A stretch of DNA of 33,395 nucleotides, from assembly GCF_000003815.2 (NCBI RefSeq), contig NC_049988.1, positions 9,947,917 through 9,981,311 on the forward strand, written 5' to 3'. Below the pieces are notes generated by a model that was given only the letters and a program-made list of their open reading frames with translations, was not told the DNA's origin and did not search any database. This stretch comes from Branchiostoma floridae (taxonomy: Eukaryota > Chordata > Leptocardii > Amphioxiformes > Branchiostomatidae). Shown here in pieces: positions 1-13,278 of this stretch (position 1 is the stretch's first letter; each line of letters begins with the position of its first letter). A program made the translations under genes and the position numbers.

Positions 1-800
1 CATTTGCATAACCGTAATATTTCATGGAGATAAGGTCTAGCTCGGAATTTTTGTTGCCAATTGTATACGGTCCTTGTGCTACTTTGTAGTTGATTATGAT
101 TTCCATACATGAATGTTAGACTTGGCTTCATACAAATTGAATTACAATGTGAACAAAGTACCTATTCTTGGTACTTGAAAGACATATATGTATATCAGGT
201 TCATTGACAACAATGTGATTTTTACACATTGTACTACTTATCAACAAATCAATCTACCTAACAATCGATTACTTCATTTAACTGTTTATTTTTGTATCTG
301 CTTATCTCTCCATCTATATATCAGTATGTCACGACGTGTATACCTTAGGTGAATGGCACCTATACATATACTCGTAAACTGGAGACAGCATTACAACACG
401 TAGACATCTATCTAGAGAGACGCGCTGAATTGACTGTTGAATTCACAGATACCTCTGACTTTTATCAAACTTTTATTTGTTTCATGCAATCTAAAGTGTA
501 TTTGATCCACTTTTTGTACATTTTTGTAAATCTATTTCAAAAGTATGCTGTCGTCTCTGCATCCTTGGTCTCGGGCAATTTTTGTCAAAAATCATAAGAG
601 TAAATGTGTTCATATATTGCTCAAATATTATGATAATTACCCTTTTAGTCTGACACAGAATTGGAATGAGCAGTATCTCTTCTCCACTTCTGCCAAATTA
701 TAATCTATTTGACCTCACAAAACTTGAGATATTGACGTTTTTCTGCCAAACCCACAATACCCTCTGTTATGGTTTGACATACTGTCACAGCTTAGCAAAA
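1..800. other. No gene recognised (5' end of window)
   Basis: AT-rich sequence with only short chance reading frames. No splice-bounded exon, RNA gene or clear repeat is visible. It could be intron of the minus-strand gene whose candidate first exon lies at 2022-1893. Confidence 0.5.
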
Positions 801-808
801 CAGAGATT

Positions 809-1225
809 GCGACATGTAGACTCATTTTGTTTAGATCAATACACTGACTAGTTGTACTCAGTGTATTATCGATAGACTCAAGTCAGTATCAAAACATGTA
901 CCCAATGAACCCTCTGTTGGACAACTATAGACAAGTCAGTATCACAACATATAGACCTTCATATAGATCGAATGATCACCATACCGGACATAGTTACACT
1001 TAGTGTGTTATCTATAACTATAAGCTAAAGTCAGCATTGCGACTGATACCTTGAATCTACTCACTGAACTCTATGTACGACACAGATACATTCAGTATAC
1101 TAAGGGTAGATTGGGGTAAGAATTATGACATGTACACCTTTATCTAGATCGATGCCCTGGGTTGACACAATGGACACCATAAAGGACATAGCTGCAAGTG
1201 CTATAGATAAGCTTAAGTAAGTGTC
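809..1225. repeat. Degenerate tandem repeat cluster
   Basis: Three diverged blocks, starting near 809, 935 and 1120, repeat the same order of words: an 'acatgta/atata-gac' start, a 'tagatcga' word, a 'gacatagttacac' or 'tgtactcagtg' word, and an 'atcgataga / ctataagct / agataagctt' end. Identity is low and the unit length varies (roughly 125-185 bp), so this is an old, decayed tandem duplication judged by eye. Confidence 0.35.
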
Positions 1226-1890
1226 CATGAACCATTTTTGGACATTATAGTACCTCTGGGTTTCTCTGCTGATAGCTATTCACAGTAAAACGGGTAAGAT
1301 AGTGACAGAACACAATCCATCATAGTGTTGCAGTTCACCCAAGTATACACGCGTTTTGATACTTCTGCTCCGTGGAATATTTTGTGGTTTGCCGACAGTT
1401 AAGTCAACCTAAAGTACATGAAAAATGCCTGGCCTTACCTGTTTAAAACGTATGTAACATACAGAGGGTGAGGTTGTTTTATATAGGTTGACGGAACTAC
1501 ATATGTATTTCGATAAGTGACATAAGAAAAATGGCTTTGTTGTGCCCAAAACATGATTCGAATGCGTTTTAAATCGACACCTACTCCTAGTGCGATTACA
1601 TCCGATTATTGTTGACTTATAGAAATTAATGTAACTTCGCTCAAAGTACTTGTAAGATTACTAAAATAACTGGGAACACGGAACAGCTTATCGGGCATTA
1701 CATGGTCGGACATACCTAACTGTGTCGCAATTTTCCCAGCTATGAACATGTTTTGAAACATATACTTCGTTTTAAATGTTAGTATGTTAGTAAAATATGA
1801 TTTGCGATGATCTTGACGATTAGAAATCAGTCCTGTAGGCTACGTTTTTTAGTACATACGCATTGTGATGTAGAATAAATAAGTTGCCCT
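1226..1890. other. No gene recognised; possible intron
   Basis: No exon is supported here. A GTAAGG donor-like site on the minus strand near 1433-1438 follows about 38 open codons, but there is no convincing acceptor and the protein is unrecognisable. If the minus-strand first exon at 2022-1893 is real, this stretch is its first intron. Confidence 0.4.
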
Positions 1891-1892
1891 AC

Positions 1893-2022
1893 CTTGAGCT
1901 GATGCCCCTCCTAACAGTTGTAGCACTACTGCCAAGATTGTCGTCACTAGTTGCAAGTTTCTCGGCAAGGTTTTCCATACACCTTTGGTCTTCACCCGCC
2001 AGCATTCCAAGTATATACACAT
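1893..2022 (-). CDS. Candidate signal-peptide first exon of a secreted protein (partial)
   Basis: On the minus strand, an ATG at 2022-2020 opens 43 codons plus one base, then a GTAGGG donor at 1892. The predicted peptide has a basic N-region (residues 9-21, several K/R). A hydrophobic core follows at about residues 22-37 (LQLVTTILAVVLQLL), then GGASAQ, which fits an A-x-A type signal-peptidase site. The intron phase is 1, the same as the first exons of both other genes in this window. The frame stays open upstream to an ATG at 2136, so the true start is uncertain. No downstream exon could be recognised between 1 and 1890, so the mature protein is unknown and the gene would extend leftward out of the window. 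It could still be a chance hydrophobic frame. Confidence 0.42.
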
Positions 2023-4660
2023 GATGATAGCAGCAAGCGTACGTATTCCTAATCTAGAGTTTTTTTCCACAAATTTGTCGCGGTAAGAAGAGTTCGCGTG
2101 CGTTGTACAGGACAAATCTTTCGTAGCTGAAGTCACAATTTAATCGTTTTCAATGACGTACGTTGAAAAACTTGAAAAGTGGGTCCCGCCTGAACCAAGG
2201 CCACGCGGTGTCACCTGGGCGGCCGGCTAACTATTGATCTTATCTCTTATGAAGGTTTTCCCTTTTTTAAAACGGCTTTGTGCCGGCGCCTGCTCTGGTA
2301 GTTACATCACGGTTGGCAATAGCAAACAATATGAAAGGCAGAGGTCATTTTATTCTAGAAATGACTTTTGTAGAGTTCACCGTGTATTTGACGAGATTTT
2401 TATGCGAGCATACCGAGTCATTAGCGCGGCCACAGGCGGCCCCCGTTTGGACCCCGTTTAAAAACTACGCGTTGCATCATGTTCTGTTATGTCGTGTGGT
2501 TATTTTATAAAAACAATATAACTCAAATGCAAGATTTTCCCTGTGTGTAGGCATTGCCCTTGATTGCATTTGCCATCACCGAATATTTCGTATGATATCT
2601 TGTTTTCGAAAACGTGATAATACCAGCGTGTAAAATTATGAATACTTTGTAATCACACCATACCTACTAGTTTTGAAAAATACAGGGCATTGTTGTCAAT
2701 TGTTGCACGTTAGACGGGCCGTCACTAATTGTTAGATATAATCATTTTGACCTTTGAGAAAGTAGATATTCACTGTGCGACCACCAACAACCCCCCTCCC
2801 CACAGTTCAGTTTGCCCTACTTAGGCTCATGAGTACGGTGACATTAAAACGTAGTGAACCTCTGTAGACGTTCACAAGAAAGTGTAAAGTCTTAAAACCG
2901 GTTGATTTTTTTTTTATAAAAAGTCTGACCTGTTAATTATAGTGAGCATGCGTGCTAAACAAAAGATCGCCACTCAGACTTCTTGCTTGACTGGTTGTTG
3001 CCTTGTTAGTGATTTTGTGCACCACACTTATCGCCGCGTGACTGAATGTAGTACTAGTTTGGCTAACAGGGAAATGCTTTGTAGCTAGATCGAACCATTT
3101 TTGTCCTTTATAAAACATGCAAGCCTCCTTGAGTCAAGTTGAGTTAAGAATGAAAATTTCTGCTTCTCTGACAACCTGCTGATAAAAATCAAGTCCAGTT
3201 TGGTAAAGAATTCGGCCCACATGCCAACTTTGTGCCAGAGGGCATGCCAGAATCTGTCCCGTTTTAAGAAAATCCACAATATACCTGTTTTAAAAAGATT
3301 TATATATGCAAATGGCCAGATAGATGCGTATGACGTATGTTAAGTGGTATAGGTGGGGAACATATCATAAGTACAAGTGACACAATTGTCCCTGTCTGCA
3401 TCTGTCCTATCAACTGGCATGACCACCCTTCGACATTTCACGCCGCTGTTGTTGAGACTGTTCGCGTCATTAGTCACTGATCTATCCATTCAGCTTTTTT
3501 CCCAGTGATTTAAGTTGCAAATCTCTTTTCTCAGAAACGTTTATGGATTCGGACTAAACGAACCAGACGTGAGATCCGAACGTTTGATAAACTGGAGTCT
3601 AAGTCTTGGACCGACTTCTGATGGTGAAATACTGTGTTTTTTTCTGTGTTTGGTGTGACGCTTGTGTTTAATTAGGTGTGACGTACTCAGTATAATGAAC
3701 CTTCCGGTACTGTCCTGCCGGGCATTTATCGAAGGTTATTAAGAAGATTAACAACATTGTTATGCAGCTGCTAAAATATTGAGGGGAGCGTTCATTAATA
3801 AGGGGGTTCACACGTGCATATATATTCAAGAGCGTATGAGATCTGTATGGAGTTCTTAGCCTCCATCAGTCTTCACAGGTCAATGGTAAAATAGTAGAAA
3901 TTGGAAAAATATAGATGCAAACACACGCCAAAGGTGTTAGCTGGCCGATGAGAATGGTTTGCGACCCAGCTAATTCGTCTTCCATGTTATCGGTCTATAT
4001 TTGTCTATTTTTTTCCCGAAACCTGTGGAGCCTGGTAGAGGCCAAGACGCGTGAATCCACCTTCAGTTTATACATCCTTTCTACTAGCACGACGACCGCG
4101 CTGCGACCTAAATTGGCCAGAGCGCCCAGTGAGTGCATAAGGAAATACATAGGTCGCTCGGAGGTCTCCATAAATCCCCATTATACTTCCTGACGTTGAG
4201 TTTTGGTCGCTCGAGGAGCGCACACGGGTCACCGGAGCGATTCTCTCAGAGAAACTTTTCCAGCTCATCATGGAAGAACCACAGAACCCGTGAATAATCA
4301 TATATTGGATTGTCGTTAACTATCAACCGAAGTTCATTGGTAAGGTGAAAGAAAGGTCGAAGTGTGTTGTGTACGTGCAGAAAACATCAATTATACACAT
4401 TATCAAAAACATTGAGGGAGGGGTGTCACTGAGTGGTGACGTCAACCTTGGTATAAATGTGCCAACACCAATTATATCAAATGGTCTGTCTGTCCGTATT
4501 AGGCCAGTATTGTTTGCAGTGTTAAAATAAAGCTACTTTAAAGGGTGTAACTGAGATTTGACAATCTTCAACCTTCCAAATATGTCCTCTTGAGGACAAG
4601 ACATAGGTGTGAAATAAAGTCTCAGGTCGTAAAGGTAACAACGTTGTGATGAAGTTCCGC
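2023..4660. other. No gene recognised
   Basis: Only short frames without credible splice sites or recognisable protein. Local GC rises near 2160-2240 and 4050-4290. The first of these is upstream of the minus-strand candidate exon and could be its promoter region, but no motif settles this. Confidence 0.4.
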
Positions 4661-4679
4661 TCCATTATCTCCCTTTTTT

Positions 4680-4884
4680 CGCAGTAACTAAATCTAAAGG
4701 TGCATTTACAAATGTCCTTCGAAGGGTGGGTGCTGAATGAACTGTTCCATGCTGGACCAGCAGACCACGTTCTGTGAGCTCAAGAGGATATATCATTGTA
4801 CCTCTGTGCCAAATTTCAGCTCATTCAATGAAAAAAAATGAGCCTGCTATAAAACCAGTGGCTTTACTTTTTGAACCGGCCTCG
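4680..4884 (-). mobile_element. Possible mariner-like terminus (fragment)
   Basis: Read on the minus strand, the sequence starts after TA with CGAGGCCGGTTCAAAAAGTA and continues into 'gccactggttttata', then a T-rich run. A terminus of this shape (TA, CGAGG, GGTTC, AAAAAGTAA) resembles ends of some mariner-type transposons. I could not find the partner inverted repeat or a transposase frame, so this is at best one end of a decayed or truncated element, assigned by resemblance alone. Confidence 0.3.
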
Positions 4885-4889
4885 TATAA

Positions 4890-7860
4890 TGTACACAACC
4901 CGGCAAAAACTCCATTCTTGGTACATGATTCAGTTGTACAGAAATGAGAACAAAAATGCCAAACTTCGGTTTCCACGTCAGCAAGGCATTATACAACAGG
5001 ATGTGGGACATTGTAAAGGCGGCCTTTGCTTTGCCCAGTGATTAAACTGTGTTCTGTGCCTGTCTGAATACCGCGCGTAGGTGTGACATCAGCGCCCAGG
5101 TAAACCTGTGGTTAAAGACTGCTGACAGTCATTATCCCATTCACTGACCTCTCTTCTGATTCACTTATCATACATCACTAACCACTGACTTGTCCGTCAA
5201 CTTTTGTGTCTTCGGGAAAAGGTTACGTGGTCGCTCTGTTGTCTTACAGACAAGTCAGACTTTACTCTCAGGTCTATTGAATATAAACATAGTTTTTACT
5301 CTTATATAACTGTCCACGTGTCAGGTGCTTTGTGAAAAGGCGCCACGGGTTTAACTAATGACGAAGGTGTGGTATAATTATGGCATTAAGGGCTTTGCTG
5401 CAGTTTACATTCAGAGTCACGCAACTGTGACGTCATATGTACTGCAGGCCGCTAGATGGCCTTCTTACCATCACCCACTTTTCCCACAGTTAGAAGTTAG
5501 TTATGTCTGACCAGGTTGGTATAAGATTTATATAACAAACGACACTTTTGAAGATTATCCACGATAGCACCTGATTCGTCGGTGGGAAACGATTAAATTT
5601 CTATCCGCTTTAAGAATTCCAGATATGTCTTATTTGTAGTATACATAGTAAAGTTACCATACGAATGGGATTGACTTGTCGGTATGAAAAAACACCTTAT
5701 AGAAATTGAACTATGGTGGACGGTAACGTTTGATTTTATTGGTAGCTAATATTTTAGTTTCTACTGTATGTACGCACAGTGGATTTTACTGAGTAGTGGA
5801 TGGACGCCCTTCTCTCTTTCGTTGCAGTCGATCTCTAAAATCTTACAATTATTAGCAACCACGCGTGAATCAATTGCTTCACACATGATATCACCCCTCT
5901 GAATATCACTGCGGTAACGGTGGACTTATACAATTTTTCTATATAGGGAAGATGTAAATAAGAAGGAGAAATGTTCCTCCTGAAAATATTGATTCTCTGT
6001 GACGAATTATGATCCCTGAAGTCGAGATAGGGCACCCGATCTCCGATCACTGACATGGTATTATTGCAGCTCCAGTTCATTGCCGGCAGACATTTGTCCC
6101 TTTTGTGCACGTCACATTTGATAAAGAAGGCCGAGGTAAACAATGCATGAAGCAAGGCGGTGTATGGTTAAGGAATGGGAAACGAGCTCGGCTCACGTGA
6201 GAACAGTGCCACCTTGCGACATCAAGCAACATGGCCATTGAAAATTCTGGGCAATCTTGGCGGGCATTTCAAACAAAACCATGGAGCTACGTTACATTGC
6301 AATTCATCGACATTCTTTGTTTTGCCTTCTTTATGCAGTCTATCAGCTCCAAATACGTGCACAGAAATACAAGTATACAGACCGATATTTCAAGAGTGTC
6401 GCACATGGACCGTCAGAAACCAAGGAACTGTTTGAAATGGCAGACCAACAATGAGAATGGTTTCGAATAGGTTCTGTGAATGCCACTGTAGCATGTATTT
6501 GATGCCGTTTCTTTGATGATTATTGGCGATCACCAGGTAGGACCAGTGAGAGCAATGCTTCAGCAAAACTACTCTTGGGTGTATATTACATGCGACAATA
6601 CATGTAATTATCTAATGGCGAGATTCCAAGTTCAAGTATTGTACATGTATTGTCTTCCCTGCATGTCAATGTTGATTGGTCTGTCGTAGCTATGATTCCG
6701 CATAGTGGATTGGGCTAGCATCCCTAATAGGTTATTGTACCTGGCCCCCTGTCGCTTGTATCTAATTGAAAAGAGAAATTTTCATCATTGATAATTAATC
6801 CCACTAGGGGCACTATTGCGCACTCGGGTATACGCAATAGAATAATCCAATTACTCCTTAGGACGTGAGTATGCTGTTTCTGATTTGTATCCTTTGGCAA
6901 ATGCTTTTGCTCACCTTCGTCAGCCGCACATCTCTTGAATTACAATTCTAAAACAAGTAGCGATACAAAACATCAAAATCGAAATTTCTTTTACTGCATG
7001 CATCGGGTTGTGGTTTTCCGACATTTGTCTACGGTTGGTCTACAATCCTTTCAAAAATGTCCAAGCAAAAGGAACGGAAGGCAAAAACGGTACAAAATAG
7101 GAAGCCCGATAAAAACGCCTAACAACCTGCTTGGAGAGTACATTTCAAAGAGATTATCAAAAAAGAAAATCTGCAATGGTGTAATATTTATGAGATGTGA
7201 TTCTATGTAGAGTACAAATTGACATCATGACTTGATTTCTAATGTCCTGACACGTATAATGGTTTTTATGTAAGATTTAAAATCTTCCTGATCACATTCA
7301 TCCGCCTGCTTCAGGCTTTATTGACAACGACTTGAAGTATAACACTTATCTCGTTGGACTTGTCAGACCTCGCAATTCCACCTCCTACATCACTGTTGCT
7401 GCCATCATGGCTATCTTGGGTTGCACTGCGCATGTTGTTGGGAAATCAGGTTACCCCCCACCCCCCAACGTAAGACAGCATTTAAAGGACAGAAAACTCT
7501 ACATTTTACGCTACAAAGTAACAGACTCAATGTAATATTTTTGTGTTCTTTGCCCAATGCGGTGCTACAGATCTAGACATAAACAAAGATGTGTACACGC
7601 CTTTTTGTACACTGAGAAATACGACTTTGGACACCTGTTATCCATAGCTGTTCATTATGATAATTACACATCAACAACGTACACGTAATTTACGTGATGG
7701 TTACCCATTAGCTGTAATAATCGGCATTATAAAGTCTGCATCTTCTCACTCTAAGATTATGGGGTGATCTCACTCACGGGAAGGTGACTGGATGTTATGA
7801 CAGCTCGGTACATTTGTGTTATGTTACCGCTGTTCAAAGGCATTAAACTGACGTGAGCCA
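4890..7860. other. No gene recognised
   Basis: Several 60-106 codon frames occur (for example minus 6155-5835, plus 6175-6435, plus 7332-7535). None shows a recognisable domain, paired splice sites or consistent frame use. I treat them as chance frames. Confidence 0.4.
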
Positions 7861-7879
7861 TAAAACAGCTAACATCCTT

Positions 7880-7979
7880 CCGCCAGCCTTACCAGATAGC
7901 CGGAGCGAACCTGCCGCGGGGATCTCCCGAAGATAGCGGCGAGACGACATCGTGTAGTTGCCTGCCTTCTGGTGTAAGT
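7880..7979. other. GC-rich island with donor-like sites on both strands
   Basis: A short GC-rich patch in AT-rich surroundings. On the plus strand it ends in a good GTAAGT donor (7974-7979). On the minus strand an ATG at about 7952 opens 19 codons to a GTAAGG donor near 7892. Either could be a first exon or promoter-proximal exon, but neither has a partner exon that I can recognise. Confidence 0.25.
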
Positions 7980-10562
7980 ACATCACAAACTTGAGTATTT
8001 ATTTGTTAGTTTCCAGTGTGGTCTTAAGCTTACTTGATGCGATTGAGTCGTTGGGATTTCTGTATATATGTTCTGCGTGATGTTGTCTGCCTTGTGAACG
8101 GTCATGATTTTTGCTCACTGTAACCATGAGGCAGACAACATTAGCGTAAGCGTAACATCTGGTATATGATATTATTCCAAGGACGTCATATAACGTCCTT
8201 GATTATTCTCTTTATTCCCACATTTTATTGGAAGACCAATTATATTTGATTCCCTGCCCAAGCTTTAAGATCAAAGTCTTGTACTAGCCGTTATGTTTTA
8301 TCCTGTTGTCTGACAGCTGCACCGGATTTCCCGCTACAACTTGCTCCAGCTTGTCATACAAGCGATAACCTCATAGTGTCCTTTTGTAACGCAACCCCGT
8401 TCCTTCGTCTACGTCTCTCCTGAGGTGCAATTAACAGCTTGCCATTTTATAGGGGCCTGTCAACGATGCAAATCATTATCCCCCACTCTTCCTAGCGTCT
8501 CTAAAAACAGCACGTCAGTGGAATCAACAATTAGCGAACGCTAAATGAGCTAGCATTGGCCATTTCTGGTATAACTGCTTAATTTTTTCAAGTGTTGATT
8601 ATAAATGGTTGTATGTGTATGATTATAAATGTAAAGTAGATTATCATAAATTTTCTTCGTCTGTTATTCTAGAGTTACATTTGGTTCAGGTCAGGCTGTT
8701 TGCGGGGACGAAAATAAAAACCTATGTCAAGAAATATGCAAAAGTTCTGTTTAAGACTATTTTCTACGTTTTGAGTGCTTTGTTGTCTTTTGTATAATAG
8801 CTTTCGTTCCCCCACACTACCAAGCCGGTCATAGGTTTGGAAATGTAAATATAGCAATATAGCATTAACTGTGTATGTTATATGGTGTATCTCTACTCCC
8901 TCCTTGTTGTGTAAAATTGCCGTATCTGTATATCTTAACTGTCAGTCATGCATTCAAAGTGCTCCTCGCACGTTCAAAGACAAACTCAAAATGCATCCAT
9001 TGTCAGATACAATTGCGAACAGATTTAAACCAAGGTGTATTCCTTTGATTTTCTAAACACCGTGATGTTTTATGTTATCAATAATGACAATACAGGGAAG
9101 TAATCTATAACAGTCTACAGATTGAACAACATTTACGTCATACACATTTGTCATCGGTTAATTTTTCATTAGGAGTAGTAGGGTAATCAGAAAACGGGAA
9201 ATGATTGATAGTTTATATATTTAGCATCGGAAGGTCGAATCTCGATCGACCCACCCGTATAGAAACGTATTCATATGTGTCCAGTCATATGGAGACAATA
9301 GTCAGCACCTGCTTACACTGCATGTATTTTGATACGTGAAGTGTATTAAGTCCAATCAGCATAGAAAGGTTTGCAGCGGTACCTTTAGAAGCTCGAAGTA
9401 TGCGGAAACTTCAAACGCCAGACCGACAGTACGTGATATCGTCTGCTGAAGATACAAACTCGCTCCAGTAGCTTGTGTACAGGGATTTCAAAACCACGTA
9501 GATAGGCCGAGGGTTGAACCTCAATTTAGCATCCAAAAGTGAGATTAGTAAGCAATGGGCAACCATACGCAGAGTTAAGAATGTTTTTCAATGAATTCAA
9601 GTATATGTAACTATCAGCATCAACTTCTGACCTCCTGTTTTAAAGCTATAACATATAACCATTGCGATTTCCATCTATACAATGAGCAACCTGTCCGAAA
9701 TTAATCGTAAGCCGTAAGCATGATTGGATCACGAGTGATGCCCCACCAAAGTTAGATGAAGGCTGTGTGCAATCATAAAACAATTTCCCTACGCTTGGAG
9801 ACGATTCATCATCATTCATGTTTCTTATAACAGGCCAACATGTCGCCAGAAGGTACTACTCTATCTTGATCACTGACGACATTTGCCCTTACAAGCTATT
9901 GTGCCATTTGGACTTCATCAACCTCTGTGTGTGTTCGTTGTGTAAAGTACTGTTCAGACGTAGTCGCTGTAACAGCTCTATTATATGACTCTACACGCAT
10001 GCGATGCTACTACAATTACATACTCGTTGGGTTATGAAATTGCTCATTTCTACATGATATTCTGGGATGATTCGGTACTCTTCTCAGGTGCTGAATGGGG
10101 TGACGATGGCCTTGCCATTGCTCGGTTCCTGGAAGAGCAAATTGCTTTCTGAGCTGAAATAACGAGGCCAATAGTTCATCAGACTATGCACGTCGTTTTT
10201 GTGCAGGCGAAACACTATGTGTCCCAATAGATGCACATTGATATATCTCAACACATGTCAAAGTATGTGGATGTAACTTTTGTAACACTGCCTTCGTTAA
10301 GAAGGTTATATTTTGAACAGTGCTTGTGTGTCTTGATTTTTTTTTTGACATGTGGAATTTGATGTTAGAAAATGCTTCTTCCAAAAGTTCAAACTTCAAG
10401 GGTGATTTTGTTTAAATCTTTGAAAGAGGATAAGTTAATGGATTGACGGATCATCGTAAAGATTTGGTATGTTGGTAGTTTAAATGACGTTGAAGAAAAT
10501 TGCCAATTGGTGTAGTCTATATGCACATGAGGGCATTCTTTGCATTATCTTTGAAAACAATT
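7980..10562. other. No gene recognised
   Basis: AT-rich sequence with only chance-length frames. No RNA gene, array or transposon ends were recognised. Confidence 0.4.
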
Positions 10563-10850
10563 TTTTTGTTTCACAAAAATGAATTTATGCCTACCTTCTC
10601 GGCCGTTATAGTTATTCAGAAAGAACCCATAATCACTCCACACTAAATGTTTCTTGGTGGGAATACCAGCAACTTTTATTGACTGGCATAAAGCATAACA
10701 AATACGAGAAACTTTACAAACCAAAATGGAAATCATTTTGCACAAATTGTCATGCCTGACATATACGATCTTTACACTTATTGTGTATCTGAAAATGTTT
10801 TACAAACGTTGTAATATAACCAACAATCAATCACGATTTTTCCACCCGCC
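10563..10850. repeat. Interspersed duplicate, copy 1 (288 bp)
   Basis: This 288-bp segment recurs at 16661-16948 in the same orientation, with one mismatch noticed by eye (T at 10771, A at 16869). The minus strand carries an open frame ending at an AAG/GTAGGC donor-like site near 10590. The flanks differ from those of the second copy, so the ends are true duplication boundaries. Confidence 0.9.
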
Positions 10851-12133
10851 TACAACAAATTAGCATTCGTGCAAAGTTGAATATTGAATATACTTGCAGC
10901 AAGAATGGTAAGGTTACTCCGGCAAAAGAAGAAATAACGATATGGGCTAACGAGTCCTACAGCGAAGCATAGAAATCACAGCTTGGCACATGAATAGCTA
11001 TGTGTCCAAGTTAAGTCAGCTTGCCGCAATGTTAACAACAACGATAACAAAACAAACACTCTGGCAATATTACAATAACAATAATACCCAGGAGAGCCCC
11101 GTAGTATAACACAGTAATCATTGCCAGGAATATGCTAAATGTTTAAATTTGACTAATGTACCTCATGTCCTAACGTGTCTCAAAATTAAAGAGCCTGTGT
11201 CTAGGATACTAAGACCCAATAAGTATCCAGACATAAACAAGGAACAGCGAAGATAACATAAGTTGGCACTTGCCACACTTTAAACTTACCATGTTATTTC
11301 TTTAGCTTTGAAAGCAACTATCTAGGAGTCAACAACCGGCTAAACAAATGGATAACCATAAGTATGAATATGAACAAATGCTAGGGAACTGAATGTACAA
11401 AACTTACGTAAGAGTCTATTATGGAGCAAAATGTGTACATGTCACAGGTTCTGGGCATTTAATATACCGCGAGATGGTTATTAATATGATCTGTAAAGTA
11501 ACAACGTGTTTCTTAGATCTTCTTCCGTTCTCAGTTAGGTTATGTCAACTGTATCTAGAACATATGTAACTATCCATATAGCAAGTACGTTAAGGATAAT
11601 GACACATATCTTGATAAACAACACTTATGCAGATAATACATGGCCGTTCACCACTATACTATCACAAACTTAAGTGTACTACAGTGTCATAGAAAAGTAT
11701 GACCAGGAGAAACATGTTTTAGCAATCCTATCAATTGGATCTGTTTCAAGGCTGATGAAAGATGTAGTAGTTCTTGAATGGTAACCCTACATTCCTGCAA
11801 TTTATCAAGGGACAGTCGTGCCCCCAATATTACTCAGTGTAGTAAGGTCATTGTTGTTTTGGATGAGTTTTTCTTCTGCCTGTGGTACTCCCACATCCTG
11901 ATCCCTATCACTGGAAACTGTAAGATCACGTTCATAAGATGCGTATGTGCTATCATCGAACATAAAAACATCAGTAATATAAGTGAGATAACATATGTTC
12001 AACTTGCTTACTGCTATCCAATGAAGCGCGGTGCTAACTGTTACAACGATGTCACGTGCGCAAGACGTAAAATATCCCACGGGCAAACACCAAATGTAAT
12101 AGTAACTGTCCTTAAAGAAGAAACCTAACAGAT
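10851..12133. other. No gene recognised
   Basis: AT-rich sequence. The overlapping frames at plus 11778-12128 and minus 12086-11805 shadow each other, and neither has a recognisable domain. Confidence 0.4.
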
Positions 12134-12625
12134 GTCTGCTGGTAACACTCCCAGCAGGCTGGTCCTACATGTCCTTCACAGATCACCCCATTTGTAGAGC
12201 TGGGCAGTAGGCCTGCTGGTAACCTACCTAGCAGACTCGTCCTACATGTCCTTCACGAGTCATCCCACTTGTAGAGCTGGGCAGTAGGCCTGCTGGTAAC
12301 CTACCTAGCAGACTCGTCCTACATGTCCTTCACGAGTCATCCCACTTGTAGAGCTGGGCAGTAGGCCTGCTGGTAACCTACCTAGCAGACTCGTCCTACA
12401 TGTCCTTCACGAGTCACCCCACTTGTGGAGCTGGGCAGTAGGCCTGCTGGTAACCTACCTAGCAGACTCGTCCTACATGTCCTTCACGAGTCACCCCACT
12501 TGTAGAGCTGGGCAGTAGGCCTGCTGGTAACCTACCTAGCAGGCTGGCCCTACATGTCCTTCACGAGTCACCCCGCTTGTAGAGCTGGGCAGTAGGCCTG
12601 CTGGTAGCCTACCTAGCACGCTGGT
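12134..12625 (+). repeat. 77-bp tandem array, about 6.4 copies
   Basis: The word GTAGGCCTG recurs at exact 77-bp steps (GCC at 12211, 12288, 12365, 12442, 12519, 12596). The internal copies are nearly identical; the first and last are more diverged. Each unit has an imperfect hairpin: CTGCT plus GGTA pairs with TACC plus AGCAG around a short loop. No continuous reading frame runs through the array. Confidence 0.95.
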
Positions 12626-13278
12626 GTTGCCCGCCGATGTTGTTCTCGGTAGAACAAATGTTGTAGTAGGGGGAACAATTGAAGTCGTACTAGAAGGAGT
12701 GTGGCAATGACGGCTGAAGGTCCGTTACTTGTCACTTTGCGTTCTTCCTTCCGTCGTTCGGGCTGGCGGTATCGATGGAACTCCGAACAAGGAGAGAAAA
12801 TAAATCAAGTAATTGATGAAGAATGTTTCGACAAAGAAAATGTAATAACTGTCATGATTCAACATAGTATGTGATCGAATATACATATGTATTGTGAGAT
12901 AGTAAAATTTTATGTGATCACTGCAAGAAACATTAAAATAGTATACCTCAATGTAAGGTATAAAATCATCCTTCATATGTATAAAGTACAAACTTAGATG
13001 CAGATTACCATATACGAACTATCACTCACTGGCGTCCTTAGGTAACTCACCATCAGGAATCCAGTCTGTTTTAGCGGTAGACTCTCATAACTCAAACTGT
13101 GACACACCAAGGTCAACATTCCATGTCTAAGAACACATAATTGAGGGGGGAAATAGCATCCCTCAAATCGACAGTCCTACAGTATCCACGCCAAGGATTA
13201 CTCTGTTGCCCACACCTCTCACTGTCTCAGATTTTATTCTGAGAATCTCAATCAATAAATAATTGAATAAGAGATTGG
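12626..13278. other. No gene recognised between the two satellite-like arrays
   Basis: On the minus strand a short Thr/Ser/Pro-rich stretch lies near 12700-12620, but stops break it and no clean acceptor precedes it. The rest is AT-rich and without repeats. Confidence 0.4.

Noticed and set aside
5835-6155. 106-codon minus-strand frame
   Set aside because: No domain, no splice sites, AT-rich third positions and no partner exons. This length is expected by chance in 33 kb.
12620-12720. Thr/Ser/Pro-rich minus-strand stretch as a second mucin exon
   Set aside because: There is no acceptor in phase, the stretch is under 40 codons, and an in-frame stop follows within the 77-bp array.
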